From contig NZ_JAAGUY010000025.1 in assembly GCF_010868145.1 (NCBI RefSeq), positions 1 to 64,000 of the forward strand: DNA of 64,000 nucleotides, given 5' to 3'. The notes beneath the pieces were generated by a model. The model saw nothing but the letters and a program-made list of their open reading frames with translations. It was not told where the DNA came from and searched no databases. The position numbers and the translations under genes are program-made. This DNA comes from Nocardia cyriacigeorgica (GTDB taxonomy: Bacteria; Actinomycetota; Actinomycetes; Mycobacteriales; Mycobacteriaceae). Below, in pieces: positions 45,488-54,548 of the stretch. Positions within the stretch are counted from its first letter, which is position 1. The number at the start of each line of letters is the position of its first letter.

Positions 45488-48037
45488 TTACGCGCCGCCG
45501 GCAGCTGCGGGCATATCGGGCAGACCCAGCAGAACCGGAACCTTCCGTTCGCCGCTGTCGTCGAACGAGATGGTCGGGTCGGCCTCCTCGGGCGCGTTGA
45601 CGAAGGACACGAAACGCGACAGCTTGTCCTCGTCTTCGAGCACTGCGGCCCATTCGTCGCGGTAGCCCTCGACGTGCTTGGCCATCGCCGCTTCCAGATC
45701 GCCCGCGATACCGAGGCTGTCCTCGCAGACCACCTGCTTGACGTAGTCGATGCCACCCTCGAGCGATTCCTGCCACGGCGCGGTGCGCTGCAGCCGGTCG
45801 GCGGTGCGGATGTAGAACATCAGGTAGCGGTCGATGTAGGAGATCAGCGTGTCGTCGTCGAGCTCACCGGCCAGCAGTACGGCGTGCTTGGGGGTCAGAC
45901 CACCGTTACCGCCGACGTAGAGGTTCCAGCCGTTCTCGGTGGCGATGACGCCGACGTCCTTGCCACGCGCCTCGGCGCATTCGCGAGCACAACCGGAGAC
46001 CGCAAGCTTGAGCTTGTGCGGGGAGCGCAGACCGCGGTAGCGCTTCTCCAGCAGCACGGCCATACCGACCGAATCCTGCTGGCCGTAGCGGCACCAGGTG
46101 GAACCGACGCAGCTCTTGACCGTGCGCAGCGACTTGCCGTACGCGTGGCCCGATTCCATACCCGCGTCGACCAGGCGCTTCCAGATCTGCGGCAGCTGAT
46201 CCACGCTGGCGCCGAACAGGTCGATGCGCTGGCCACCGGTGACCTTGACGTAGAGGTCGAATTCCTTGGCGACCTCGCCGATCACGATCAGCTGCTCGGC
46301 GGTGACCTCACCACCGGGCATCCGGGGCACCACGGAGTAGGTGCCGTTCTTCTGCAGGTTGGCAAGGAAGTGGTCGTTGGTGTCCTGCAGCGCGGCCTGC
46401 TCGCCGTCGAGGATGTGATCGCTCGAGGTGGAGGCGAGGATGGAGGCGACGGTGGGCTTGCAGATATCGCAGCCAGCGCCCTTGCCGTACTTGCCGATCA
46501 GTTCGGAGAAGGTACGGATACCGGTGACCTGCACGATGTCGAACAGCTCGGCCCGCGACTGGTCGAAGTGCTCGCACAGCGCCTTGGACATCTCCACGCC
46601 GGACTGCTCGAGCAGCTTCTTGATCATCGGCACACAGCCACCGCAGGAGGTACCGGCGTTGGTGCAGCTCTTGATTCCGGCGATATCGCAGGCGCCGTCG
46701 GCGATGGCACCGCAGATGGCGCCCTTGCTGACGTTGTTGCAGGAGCAGATCTGGGCGTCATCGGGCAGCGCGTCGGCACCGAGTTCGGCACCGGCCGGGG
46801 AGATCAGCGCGGCGGGCTCGGCGGGCAGCGGACGCCCGACCAGCGGTCGCAGCGCGGCGTACTGACTGGCGTCACCGACGAGGATGCCGCCGAGCAGGGT
46901 CTGCGCGTCATCGGAGATGACCAGCTTGGCGTAGGTGCCCTTGGCAGCGTCGTGCAGCACCACCGACAGCGCGCCCTCGGTGGTGCCGTGCGCGTCACCG
47001 AAGCTGGCGACATCGACACCGAGCAGCTTCAGCTTGGTGGACAGGTCTGCGCCGGGGAATTCGCCCGCGCCGCCGAGCAGCCGGTCGGCGACGATCTCGG
47101 CGGTGGTGTAACCGGGCGCGACCAGGCCGTAGCAGATGCCCTCGACCGCGGCGCATTCGCCGACCGCGTAGATGTTCGGGTCGGAGGTCCGCAGACCGAG
47201 GTCGGTGATGATGCCGCCGCGCGGACCTACCTCGAGGCCGGCCTCGCGGGCGATCTCGTCGCGCGGGCGGATACCGGCGGAGAACACAACCATCGCGGCG
47301 TCGATGGTGGTGTCGTCGGACAGGGTGACCTTGAGCTTGGTGGCCGGGTCCGCGTCGGCGAAGTGTTCGATCGAGGACGTGCCGACACCGGTGTGCACCT
47401 GCAGGCCCAGGTCAGTGACCAGCTTCTCCAGGATGGCGCCACCGCCCTCGTCGATCTGGGCGGGCATCAGGCGGTCGTTGAATTCAACGACATGCGGGGT
47501 CATCCCGAGCAGCCGCAGCGCGTTCGCCGCTTCCAGACCGAGCAGACCGCCACCGACCACGACACCGTGCGCGCCCTCGCCCGCCGCCGCGGCGGTGTCG
47601 CGGATGCCATCGAGGTCCTCGAGGGTGCGGTAGACGAAACATCCGTCGCTGTCGTGGCCGGGCACCGGTGGCACGAAGGCGTACGAACCGGTGGCGAGCA
47701 CCAGCGCGTCGTAGCCGATGGTCTCGCCGGAGGAGGTGGTGATCTTGCGGGCGGCTCGGTCGACGGACTCGGCGCGCTGGCCAAGCCGCAGCTCGACCAG
47801 CTCGTCTCCCGCGTACTCGTTACCGGGCAGGGCGAGCGCGCTCGCGTCCCAGGCGCCGACGTAGGACGACAGGCCGACGCGGTCGTAGGCGGCCAGCTTT
47901 TCCTCGCTGAGGATCACGACCTGCCACTGGCCTGCCTCGTCGCGGGAACGCAGCGCTTCCACGAACCGGTGCCCGACCATGCCATGGCCTGCGACCACCA
48001 CGGTCTTGCGCTGAGTGGGTTCGACTGTCGAGTTCAT
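45488..48037 (-). CDS. nirB: Nitrite reductase (NADH) large subunit
   Basis: This 849-residue enzyme reduces nitrite to ammonium with NADH. Domains in order: an FAD/NAD-binding reductase (VVVAGHGMVGHRFVEAL at residues 13-29), a BFD-like 2Fe-2S domain (CSCNNVSKGAIC and CGGCVP), and the sirohaem/4Fe-4S catalytic part with CVGSTWCRYG and SGCARECAEARGK. All key cysteines are present. The ATG at 48037 has GGAGGGAC just upstream. narK ends 26 bases upstream, so narK-nirB-nirD-hemD-cbiX is one transcription unit. Confidence 0.95.
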   Translation of the reverse strand: MNSTVEPTQRKTVVVAGHGMVGHRFVEALRSRDEAGQWQVVILSEEKLAAYDRVGLSSYVGAWDASALALPGNEYAGDELVELRLGQRAESVDRAARKITTSSGETIGYDALVLATGSYAFVPPVPGHDSDGCFVYRTLEDLDGIRDTAAAAGEGAHGVVVGGGLLGLEAANALRLLGMTPHVVEFNDRLMPAQIDEGGGAILEKLVTDLGLQVHTGVGTSSIEHFADADPATKLKVTLSDDTTIDAAMVVFSAGIRPRDEIAREAGLEVGPRGGIITDLGLRTSDPNIYAVGECAAVEGICYGLVAPGYTTAEIVADRLLGGAGEFPGADLSTKLKLLGVDVASFGDAHGTTEGALSVVLHDAAKGTYAKLVISDDAQTLLGGILVGDASQYAALRPLVGRPLPAEPAALISPAGAELGADALPDDAQICSCNNVSKGAICGAIADGACDIAGIKSCTNAGTSCGGCVPMIKKLLEQSGVEMSKALCEHFDQSRAELFDIVQVTGIRTFSELIGKYGKGAGCDICKPTVASILASTSSDHILDGEQAALQDTNDHFLANLQKNGTYSVVPRMPGGEVTAEQLIVIGEVAKEFDLYVKVTGGQRIDLFGASVDQLPQIWKRLVDAGMESGHAYGKSLRTVKSCVGSTWCRYGQQDSVGMAVLLEKRYRGLRSPHKLKLAVSGCARECAEARGKDVGVIATENGWNLYVGGNGGLTPKHAVLLAGELDDDTLISYIDRYLMFYIRTADRLQRTAPWQESLEGGIDYVKQVVCEDSLGIAGDLEAAMAKHVEGYRDEWAAVLEDEDKLSRFVSFVNAPEEADPTISFDDSGERKVPVLLGLPDMPAAAGGA

Positions 48038-48063
48038 GACTGTCCCTCCGTGGATGATCGGTG

Positions 48064-49536
48064 TCAGGCGCGAGCCGACGAGTTGGTGGACCGGGTGGTG
48101 GAGTTGGCGGCCTCGGCTTCCAGAACCAGGGCTTCGGCCTCGACCACGACGTCGGTGCCGGATTCGCGGGTCCGCAGGCTCGGCCTGCGCAGGAACACCG
48201 CCCAGGTGACGATGGCGCAGGCGACATAGAAGCCCATGAACACCCAGAAGGCGGTGGTCGCGGACTGCGTGGACGCGTAGGACGAGCGCAGCACCAGGTT
48301 GATGCCGACACCGCCGAGCGCGCCGATGGCGCCGACGAACCCGATCAGCGCACCCGAGGTGTTCTGCGACCAAGCGGCCTGCTCGGCCGGGCTCGCGTCC
48401 AGGCTCTTGGACTTGGCGTCGAAGACCGACGGGATGATCTTGGTGACCGATCCGTTTCCGAGGCCGGACAGGATGAACAGGGCGACGAAGCCGAGCGTCA
48501 GCACGGTCATGGCCGCACCGGACGGGCCACCCGCGGTGCCGTCACCGATGGTGGAAGCGACCGCGACCACCACGGCAGCGACCATCATCGCGCCGAAGAT
48601 GGCCAAGCTGACCTTGCTGCCACCGATCCTGTCGGCCAGCTTTCCGCCGTAGGGGCGGGCCAGCGAACCGAGCAGCGGGCCGATGAACGCGATCTGCGCG
48701 GCGTGCAGGGTGGCCTGCATCGGGGTGTCACCACCGGCCACGAAGCTGATCTGCAGGATCTGGCCGAAGGCGAAGCTATAACCGATGAACGATCCGAAGG
48801 TGCCGATGTAGAGGAAGGCGATGGCCCACGACTGCGGCACCTTCAGCGCGGTGACCATGTAGGCCAGGTCCGCCTTCTGGTTGCGCAGGTTGTCCATGAA
48901 CAGGGCCGCGCCGATACCGGCGATCGCGATGAGCACCAGGTAGATGGCGCAGATGATCGAGGCGTAGTCGGTGCCGAGGGTGGCGATGACCAGCAGCCCG
49001 AGCAACTGGATCACCGGAACGCCGATATTGCCGCCGCCCGCGTTCATGCCGAGCGCCCAGCCCTTGAGCCGCTGCGGGTAGAAGGCGTTGATGTTGGTCA
49101 TCGAGGAGGCGAAGTTGCCGCCGCCGAGACCTGCGAAGGCAGCCACCACAAGGAAGGTGGTGTAGGAGGTGCCGGGCTGGTTGACGAAGTACAGCGTCAG
49201 CAGCGCGGGCACCAGCAGCGCGATCGCGCTGAAGACCGTCCAGTTACGACCGCCGAACTTCGCCGTGGCCACGGTGTACGGAATCCGCAGCACCGCGCCG
49301 ACCAGGGTCGGAACGGCCACGAGGAAGAACTTGCCCGCCGCGTCGATACCGAAGGTTTCGGTCGGCATGAACAGCACCATCACCGACCAGATCGACCAGA
49401 TGGAGAAGCCGACATGTTCGGCGACGACTGACCAGATCAGGTTGCGCTTGGCGATGTCCTTGCCGCCTGCTTCCCAGGCCGCGACATCCTCGGCATCCCA
49501 GTGCTCGAGGTTGCGGTTACGCGTCAGCGTGCTCAA
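48064..49536 (-). CDS. Nitrate/nitrite transporter NarK-type
   Basis: This MFS carrier of about 490 residues and 12 helices is of the nitrate/nitrite porter family. The nitrate signature is seen as FAGLGGGNFASSMTNINAF then YPQRLKGWALGMNAGGGNIG. It starts the nirB operon. I chose the TTG at 49536 (LSTLTRNRNLEHW) because GGGAGG lies just upstream; the TTG at 49548 is the other candidate. It likely imports nitrate or exports nitrite. A partner paralogue is at 52066. Confidence 0.92.
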   Translation of the reverse strand: MSTLTRNRNLEHWDAEDVAAWEAGGKDIAKRNLIWSVVAEHVGFSIWSIWSVMVLFMPTETFGIDAAGKFFLVAVPTLVGAVLRIPYTVATAKFGGRNWTVFSAIALLVPALLTLYFVNQPGTSYTTFLVVAAFAGLGGGNFASSMTNINAFYPQRLKGWALGMNAGGGNIGVPVIQLLGLLVIATLGTDYASIICAIYLVLIAIAGIGAALFMDNLRNQKADLAYMVTALKVPQSWAIAFLYIGTFGSFIGYSFAFGQILQISFVAGGDTPMQATLHAAQIAFIGPLLGSLARPYGGKLADRIGGSKVSLAIFGAMMVAAVVVAVASTIGDGTAGGPSGAAMTVLTLGFVALFILSGLGNGSVTKIIPSVFDAKSKSLDASPAEQAAWSQNTSGALIGFVGAIGALGGVGINLVLRSSYASTQSATTAFWVFMGFYVACAIVTWAVFLRRPSLRTRESGTDVVVEAEALVLEAEAANSTTRSTNSSARA

Positions 49537-49651
49537 CGGGCCTCCCAAAATCGGTTGGCCCCACGGTAGGAAACGGGTATTGCCGAAATGCTGCGGGAAA
49601 TGACCGTCAAATCAACGGTTGCTCACGAATCCCGGGAAATCGGGGTGAGAT

Positions 49652-49667
49652 GTTTCAGGCATATGAC
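49652..49667 (-). promoter_or_regulatory. Candidate GlnR box upstream of narK-nirBD
   Basis: On the minus strand GTCAT-ATGCCT-GAAAC fits the actinobacterial GlnR half-box (gTnAc-n6-GaAAc). It lies about 115 bases upstream of the narK start, in a 297-base gap (49537-49833) with no gene. GlnR is the known activator of nirBD in actinobacteria, so the site is plausible, but the second box is not evident. Confidence 0.35.
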
Positions 49668-49789
49668 GCAACCGTTTCCGGACGTGTCCAATCGCCTGAT
49701 CGCGCGAATCGGCGCGGTGAGGTCGCCTGCCAGCATGACGTGCGTCACGCTCGGCCGCAAGTCCTACGCGCAACCGCCGCACGGGACAA

Positions 49790-49823
49790 CGGCGCCGCAC
49801 GCCGGAAACGGTGTGCGGCGCCG
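49790..49823 (-). terminator. Strong hairpin after the CynX/NimT-type gene
   Basis: CGGCGCCGCAC (49790-49800) pairs perfectly over 11 bp with GTGCGGCGCCG (49813-49823) around a 12-base loop, starting 10 bases past the minus-strand stop at 49834. Confidence 0.7.
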
Positions 49824-49833
49824 GATCGTCGAC

Positions 49834-51099
49834 TCAGCGGGCCGACCAGCTGTCCTCGAGCATGCGCGGCTTGCAGGCCTGCCAGGCACCGGCCAGCAAC
49901 ACCAGCACCGCGACACCGAGGAAGGCGAACGGCGCCGCGTACCCACCGGTGGCCGAGTGCAGCATGCCGAACAGCACGGGTCCGGCACACGCCACCGCGT
50001 AGCCGACACCCTGGGTGAAACCCGATAGCGCTGCCGAGCCCGCCGGGGTGCGGGTGCGCAGGTTGATCAGGGTGAGCGCCATCGGGAAGGTGCTCGGACC
50101 GAGCCCGAGCACGATCACCCACAGAATCGGAGCGCTCATCGGCGCGACCAGCAGGGCGGTGAAGGCCACGAAGAAGCACACCGCGCAGCCGATCACCACG
50201 GGGAACGGATTGGTCAAGCGGGCGGCGACGGTCGGCGCGGTCAGCGCGGCGACCAGGCCGACCACCGCGAACAGCGCGACCATGGAGCCGCCGAAGGCCG
50301 CGCTCGCGCCCGCGTCGGCGAAGATCGTCGGCAGCCAGGTGAACATGGAGTACGCCGTCAGCGAGGTCATGCCGAACATGCCCGCCATGCCCCAGGCGAC
50401 CGGTGAACGCCACGCCTTTCCGGTGGTGGCGTGTCCGTCGGCAGGCAGCGCGGTGGTGTCGATCTTGTCGCGACCGCGGCGGTCGCGCAGCACCCCGAAC
50501 CACGGCACGGCCGCGATGAAGCCGAGCAGCGCCCACATACCCAGCGAGATCCGCCAGCCGTGCGATTCGGCGACCGGCACCGCGACCAGCGCGGGCAGCA
50601 CCGTTCCGAGCTGCACCATGGTGATGTAGAGCGCGCTGACGATGGCGAGCCGGTCAGGGAAGTACCGTTTGACCAGCGGCGGGATCACCACGTTGCCGAT
50701 GCCCATGCCACCGAGGGCCAGGGCGGAGAAGACGAACAATTCCGCGGTACCCGAGACGAGCACCCGGATGAGCATGCCGAGCCCGGCCATGAGCATGGCG
50801 GCCAGTGCGGTGCGCTCCAGCCCGAGCCTGCGCACCATGAGCGGCGTCAGCAGACCCGACAGCGAGAACATCAGGGTGGGGATCATGCCGAACACGCCGA
50901 CGACGGCGGTGCCGTAGCCGATCTCGTGTCCGATCTCCTCGGCCAGCGGGCTGAAGGCGGTGACCGCGACGCGCAGGACGAGCGCCGACATGATGATTGC
51001 CGCGAGTACGAGCAGCCGGCCTTCGGTCAGCGCGCGGCGGCGCTGCGCCGTCTGCGAGCCGGCGGGGCTACTGGTGGTCTCGGGCAGGGTAGCGGTCAC
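49834..51099 (-). CDS. MFS transporter, CynX/NimT type
   Basis: This 421-residue, 12-helix major facilitator protein belongs to the CynX/NimT branch, which includes cyanate and nitroimidazole transporters. Family-like pieces are VTAFSPLAEEIGHEIGYGTA, GMGIGNVVIPPLVKRYFP and GLGPSTFPMALTLINLRT. The start is the GTG at 51099 (VTATLPETTSS). It is divergent from a GntR/FadR regulator 64 bases away, which is likely its repressor. The substrate is not deducible; cyanate would fit the nitrogen theme but no cyanase is seen. Confidence 0.82.
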   Translation of the reverse strand: MTATLPETTSSPAGSQTAQRRRALTEGRLLVLAAIIMSALVLRVAVTAFSPLAEEIGHEIGYGTAVVGVFGMIPTLMFSLSGLLTPLMVRRLGLERTALAAMLMAGLGMLIRVLVSGTAELFVFSALALGGMGIGNVVIPPLVKRYFPDRLAIVSALYITMVQLGTVLPALVAVPVAESHGWRISLGMWALLGFIAAVPWFGVLRDRRGRDKIDTTALPADGHATTGKAWRSPVAWGMAGMFGMTSLTAYSMFTWLPTIFADAGASAAFGGSMVALFAVVGLVAALTAPTVAARLTNPFPVVIGCAVCFFVAFTALLVAPMSAPILWVIVLGLGPSTFPMALTLINLRTRTPAGSAALSGFTQGVGYAVACAGPVLFGMLHSATGGYAAPFAFLGVAVLVLLAGAWQACKPRMLEDSWSAR

Positions 51100-51163
51100 C
51101 GAGAAATCATAGGATGACCGGATGACGGGAGCAAGCCGATGTGACGAGCGGTACCCTGTTGCG

Positions 51164-51847
51164 GTGCAACCCGTCCGCCGCACCAGTCTCATCGCGCAGG
51201 TCACCGAACAGCTCCGGGCCGAAATTCGCTCGGGCCGTTGGGCGATCGGCTCGCGTATCCCCACCGAGCCGGAACTCGCCGAACTCACCGGCACCGGCCG
51301 AAATACGTTGCGGGAGGCGGTGCAGGCACTCGTCCATGCGGGCATGCTCGAGCGCAGACAGGGTTCGGGTACCTATGTGATCGCCAGCTCCGATGTCAGT
51401 GGCGCGCTGGCCAAGTACTTCGCCGACGCCCAGGAACGCGACATCCTCGAGTTGCGCCAGGCCCTCGACACCACCGCCGCCGCGCTCGCCGCCCAACGCC
51501 GCGACGAGACCGATATAGCGACGATGCGGCGGCTCCTCGAAGAACGCGGTCAGTCCTGGGACGAGGACAACCCCGCCGCCATCGAGGCCGACGTCCAACT
51601 GCACCGCGCCATCGTCGTCGCCAGCCACAACGCGGTGTACCTGGAGTTCTACGACTCGCTGCTGCCGGTCATCGAAGCGGGTATCCGCTCCAGAACCTCG
51701 AAGTACGGCGATTCCTACGACGCCGAGCACCGCGAACTGGTGCAGGCCGTCATCGACGGCGACGCCGACCGCGCCGCCCAGGCCGCGCGCTGCTTCCTCG
51801 GCTCCCTGCTCGCCGAATACCCGGCACCGGGTAGCGAGAGCGCGTAA
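51164..51847 (+). CDS. GntR/FadR-family regulator
   Basis: This 227-residue repressor has an N-terminal winged helix (RIPTEPELAELTGTGRNTLR) and a helical FCD ligand-binding domain (LELRQALDTTAAALAAQRRD near residue 85, then DVQLHRAIVVAS). FCD domains bind small acids with a metal. The GTG at 51164 follows a -10-like TACCCT (51152-51157) at leaderless distance; an ATG at 51122 is the alternative. It is divergent from the CynX/NimT-type transporter, its probable target. Confidence 0.85.
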   Translation: MQPVRRTSLIAQVTEQLRAEIRSGRWAIGSRIPTEPELAELTGTGRNTLREAVQALVHAGMLERRQGSGTYVIASSDVSGALAKYFADAQERDILELRQALDTTAAALAAQRRDETDIATMRRLLEERGQSWDEDNPAAIEADVQLHRAIVVASHNAVYLEFYDSLLPVIEAGIRSRTSKYGDSYDAEHRELVQAVIDGDADRAAQAARCFLGSLLAEYPAPGSESA

Positions 51848-51855
51848 CCGATAGG

Positions 51856-51881
51856 TCACCGGTGTGCCGGATCACCGGTGA
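51856..51881 (+). terminator. Hairpin after the gntR gene
   Basis: TCACCGGT (51856-51863) pairs with ACCGGTGA (51874-51881), eight bases past the stop codon. An inverted repeat GTCAC (51900-51904) and GTGAC (51915-51919) lies a little further on, in the narK upstream gap. Confidence 0.45.
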
Positions 51882-52065
51882 GCCGGAATTGCCGCGAACG
51901 TCACCGCGGGCCATGTGACCGCAACACCACGCTCCTACCTTGTGATTCGACCGCTCAGGCGCCCGGCGGACGTTCATGAGGGAACCGCCGGGGACACCAC
52001 ACCGCTGCAATGGGGCAGCGCTGCCGCGATGAGGGAGCGGTCGTAGTGCGATCGAGAGGGAGCCG

Positions 52066-53541
52066 ATGACCGCGATATCCGACACCGGCAAGCACACACC
52101 GACGTTCGATTATCAGAAGCGCGGACGCTGGATCGACACCTGGGAACCCGACGATCCGGAGTTCTGGGCATCCGGCGGCGCGCGCACCGCCAGGAAGAAC
52201 CTGGCCTTCTCGGTATTCGCCGAGAATCTCGGCTTCAGTGTCTGGGTCATCTGGGGTTCGGTCGTGACGAGCATGGGCGCAGCCGGTTTCGGCTTTCTGT
52301 CCGGGCTCGGCCAGGGAGACCCGACGGCGGTGAGCAACGCCCTGCTCCTCACCTCCACCCCGACGCTGGTCGGTGCGGCACTGCGGATTCCGTACACGTT
52401 CGCCATCCCCCGCTTCGGCGGCCGCGCCTTCACCGCGTTCAGCGCCGCCATGCTACTGATCCCCACGCTCGGGTTGGCCTATTTCGTCAACCAACCGAAC
52501 ACTCCGATGTGGGTGTTCCTGGTCTTGGCGGCCCTAGCCGGGGTCGGCGGCGGCAACTTCTCCTCCTCGATGGCCAATATCTCCTTCTTCTTCCCGGAAG
52601 GGAAAAAAGGTGCGGCCCTCGGGATCAACGCGGCGGGCGGCAATCTCGGCGTCGCGCAGACCCAGCTGATCCTGCCGCTGCTGATCACCTTCGGCACCCA
52701 CCTGACGGCCAAGGATCCGGCGGGGTACCGGTTCGGTATCACGCTCGCGGTGCTGGTCTGGGTGCCGTTCATCCTGATCGCGACCGTCGGGGCACTGCGC
52801 TGCATGGACAGCCTGCGCACCGCGAAATCCGATGGAAAGTCCTACCGGCTCGCACTGACCAACCAGCACACCTGGGTGATGTCGGTGCTCTACATCGGCA
52901 CCTTCGGTTCGTTCATCGGTTTCTCCTTCGCCTTCCCCACGCTGATCAAGGCCAACTTCCCCGATCTGGCGAAGATCGGCTGGATCACCACACTCGGCAA
53001 TCTCGCCTTCCTCGGCGCCCTGGTCGGTTCGTTCAGCAGGCCGTTCGGTGGCTGGGTGTCGGACAAGATCGGTGGCGCCAAGATCACCCTGACGGTGTTC
53101 GCCGGGATGGCCGTCGCGGTGGCGTTGATCATGGCGGCGCTGGAACTGAAGAGCTTTCCGCTGTATCTGATGTCGTTCCTGCTGCTGTTCGTGCTGACCG
53201 GGATCGGCAACGGATCCACCTATCGGATGATCCCGTCGATCTTCAGCGCCGAGGCCGCGAAGTACGCCGCAGCGCACGATCTCGATCCCGGCGAAGCGGC
53301 CGCGTCGGCGAAACGACAGGCGGGTGCGGCCATCGGCGTCATCGGTGCGATCGGCGCCTCGGGCGGCTACCTGCTCCAGCAGGCACTTCGACTGTCCAAC
53401 ATCAACTTCGGCAGTATGGCGCCTGCCTTCTGGGGCTACGCGGTCGCCTTCGTGGTGATGGCGGGCGTGACGTGGTGGTTCTACCTGCGCTCGGCATTCG
53501 CGGTGGCGCGGGTTCCGTCACTGGCGTACGCGAACGTCTGA
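52066..53541 (+). CDS. Nitrate/nitrite transporter NarK-type, second copy
   Basis: This 491-residue NarK-family MFS protein is clearly related to the one at 48064: both share LEHW/DTW-like N-termini with WEAGG or WASGG, the LVGAALRIPYTFAIPRFGGR loop, and the signature VGGGNFSSSMANISFFFPEG. GAGGGAG lies eight bases before the ATG. Two narK genes commonly split nitrate import and nitrite export, or respiration and assimilation. It stands alone with a hairpin downstream. Confidence 0.92.
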   Translation: MTAISDTGKHTPTFDYQKRGRWIDTWEPDDPEFWASGGARTARKNLAFSVFAENLGFSVWVIWGSVVTSMGAAGFGFLSGLGQGDPTAVSNALLLTSTPTLVGAALRIPYTFAIPRFGGRAFTAFSAAMLLIPTLGLAYFVNQPNTPMWVFLVLAALAGVGGGNFSSSMANISFFFPEGKKGAALGINAAGGNLGVAQTQLILPLLITFGTHLTAKDPAGYRFGITLAVLVWVPFILIATVGALRCMDSLRTAKSDGKSYRLALTNQHTWVMSVLYIGTFGSFIGFSFAFPTLIKANFPDLAKIGWITTLGNLAFLGALVGSFSRPFGGWVSDKIGGAKITLTVFAGMAVAVALIMAALELKSFPLYLMSFLLLFVLTGIGNGSTYRMIPSIFSAEAAKYAAAHDLDPGEAAASAKRQAGAAIGVIGAIGASGGYLLQQALRLSNINFGSMAPAFWGYAVAFVVMAGVTWWFYLRSAFAVARVPSLAYANV

Positions 53542-53554
53542 GTCCCGGTCGGAT

Positions 53555-53592
53555 CGGGTGCGGCGCCGTCACCGTCGACGACACCGCACCCG
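53555..53592. terminator. Hairpin between narK and the TIGR02569 gene
   Basis: CGGGTGCGG (53555-53563) pairs perfectly with CCGCACCCG (53584-53592) around a 20-base loop. It sits between convergent genes ending at 53541 and 53624 and marks the right edge of the nitrate island. Confidence 0.5.
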
Positions 53593-53623
53593 GTCTCATG
53601 GCGATCTCATCGGCAACACCGGT

Positions 53624-54475
53624 TCAGAGCAGGAAGCGAACCATATCCGCGGTGCGTGCCAGACCGGGCAGCGCCTCCGGCGTCGACCGCGGATGCAGCG
53701 CATGCACCGCGAGCCGGAACATGGCCGCACGCAACAACATCTGCGGCCACTCCGGCAGATCCCCCCACCGCTCCAGTAACCCGTCGTCGGCGCCGCCCCA
53801 CGACAGCGCGTCCACCACCACCACCCCCGCGGCCCAGGCCGCCGGGCGCCAGTACGGGGTGATGTCGCTGAGGCCGGGAGTGTCGGCGCCGGAGAACAAT
53901 ACGGTGCCGAACAGGTCACCGTGCACCAGCTGCGCCGGGGTCCGCACCGGTTTACGCAAGGTGGCCAGCTGCCCGATCAACTCCATGCTGTGCCTGCCGT
54001 CCGGCGACGTCGCGGGCATCGCGCCACCCGCGCGCAGGCTGCGCAGCGGTACGGCCTCCCAGGCGGCACGATCAGCGGCGACGAACACGTCGACATCCAT
54101 CCACGGCGCGACCGGCGGTTGCACCAGAAACCGCGGCCGTTCGAGCTGGGCGGTGGCCGCGTGCAATCGCAGCGAGACCGACACCACCTCGTCATGACGC
54201 GGTTCGGGCGTACCTTCCAGGAAAGTGTCCGCCCGCCAGCCGGACACCACATAGCGTCCGTCGGTGGCGCGCACCGGGCGCGCCAGTCGCAACCCGTCGA
54301 CCTTCAGCGATTCCCGCACCTTCGCCGACCAGGCCGCCCTCGCATGATCGGCGACCGGGCTGAGCACCACATCACCGAGGCGCCAGCCGCCTTCCCAGTC
54401 GCCGAGCGCAATCGGCGTCACCTCGCGCAGGCCGAACGTGGCTCGCACATGCTCGGGAGGTTCCACAGACGTCAC
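53624..54475 (-). CDS. TIGR02569 family protein
   Basis: This 283-residue protein is restricted to actinobacteria and corresponds to Rv3205c by place. It has aminoglycoside phosphotransferase-like elements: LVHGDLFGTVLFSG near residue 182 resembles the HGD catalytic loop, and WDALSWGGADDGLLERWGD-like sequence lies near residue 215. No proven activity. The start at 54475 (MTSVEPPEHV) is plausible. With moeZ, DUF3152 and tetR it resumes the core gene order after the nitrate island. Confidence 0.8.
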   Translation of the reverse strand: MTSVEPPEHVRATFGLREVTPIALGDWEGGWRLGDVVLSPVADHARAAWSAKVRESLKVDGLRLARPVRATDGRYVVSGWRADTFLEGTPEPRHDEVVSVSLRLHAATAQLERPRFLVQPPVAPWMDVDVFVAADRAAWEAVPLRSLRAGGAMPATSPDGRHSMELIGQLATLRKPVRTPAQLVHGDLFGTVLFSGADTPGLSDITPYWRPAAWAAGVVVVDALSWGGADDGLLERWGDLPEWPQMLLRAAMFRLAVHALHPRSTPEALPGLARTADMVRFLL

Positions 54476-54548
54476 GGCCGTACCGTACTCCCGGCGCCGC
54501 GCCCGAAACGGGCGCCGCGCCGAGATTGCCGGCGATGCGCCGGGCCGG

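Noticed and set aside
45437..48229. 930-codon open frame antisense to nirB
   Set aside because: High GC content leaves the antisense frame open. The protein is repetitive in Val, Gly, Asp and Gln and has no motif, while the minus strand encodes a complete NirB.
48061..49431. 456-codon plus-strand frame over the first narK
   Set aside because: Antisense shadow; Asp, Gly, Arg and His-rich with no membrane segments or motifs.
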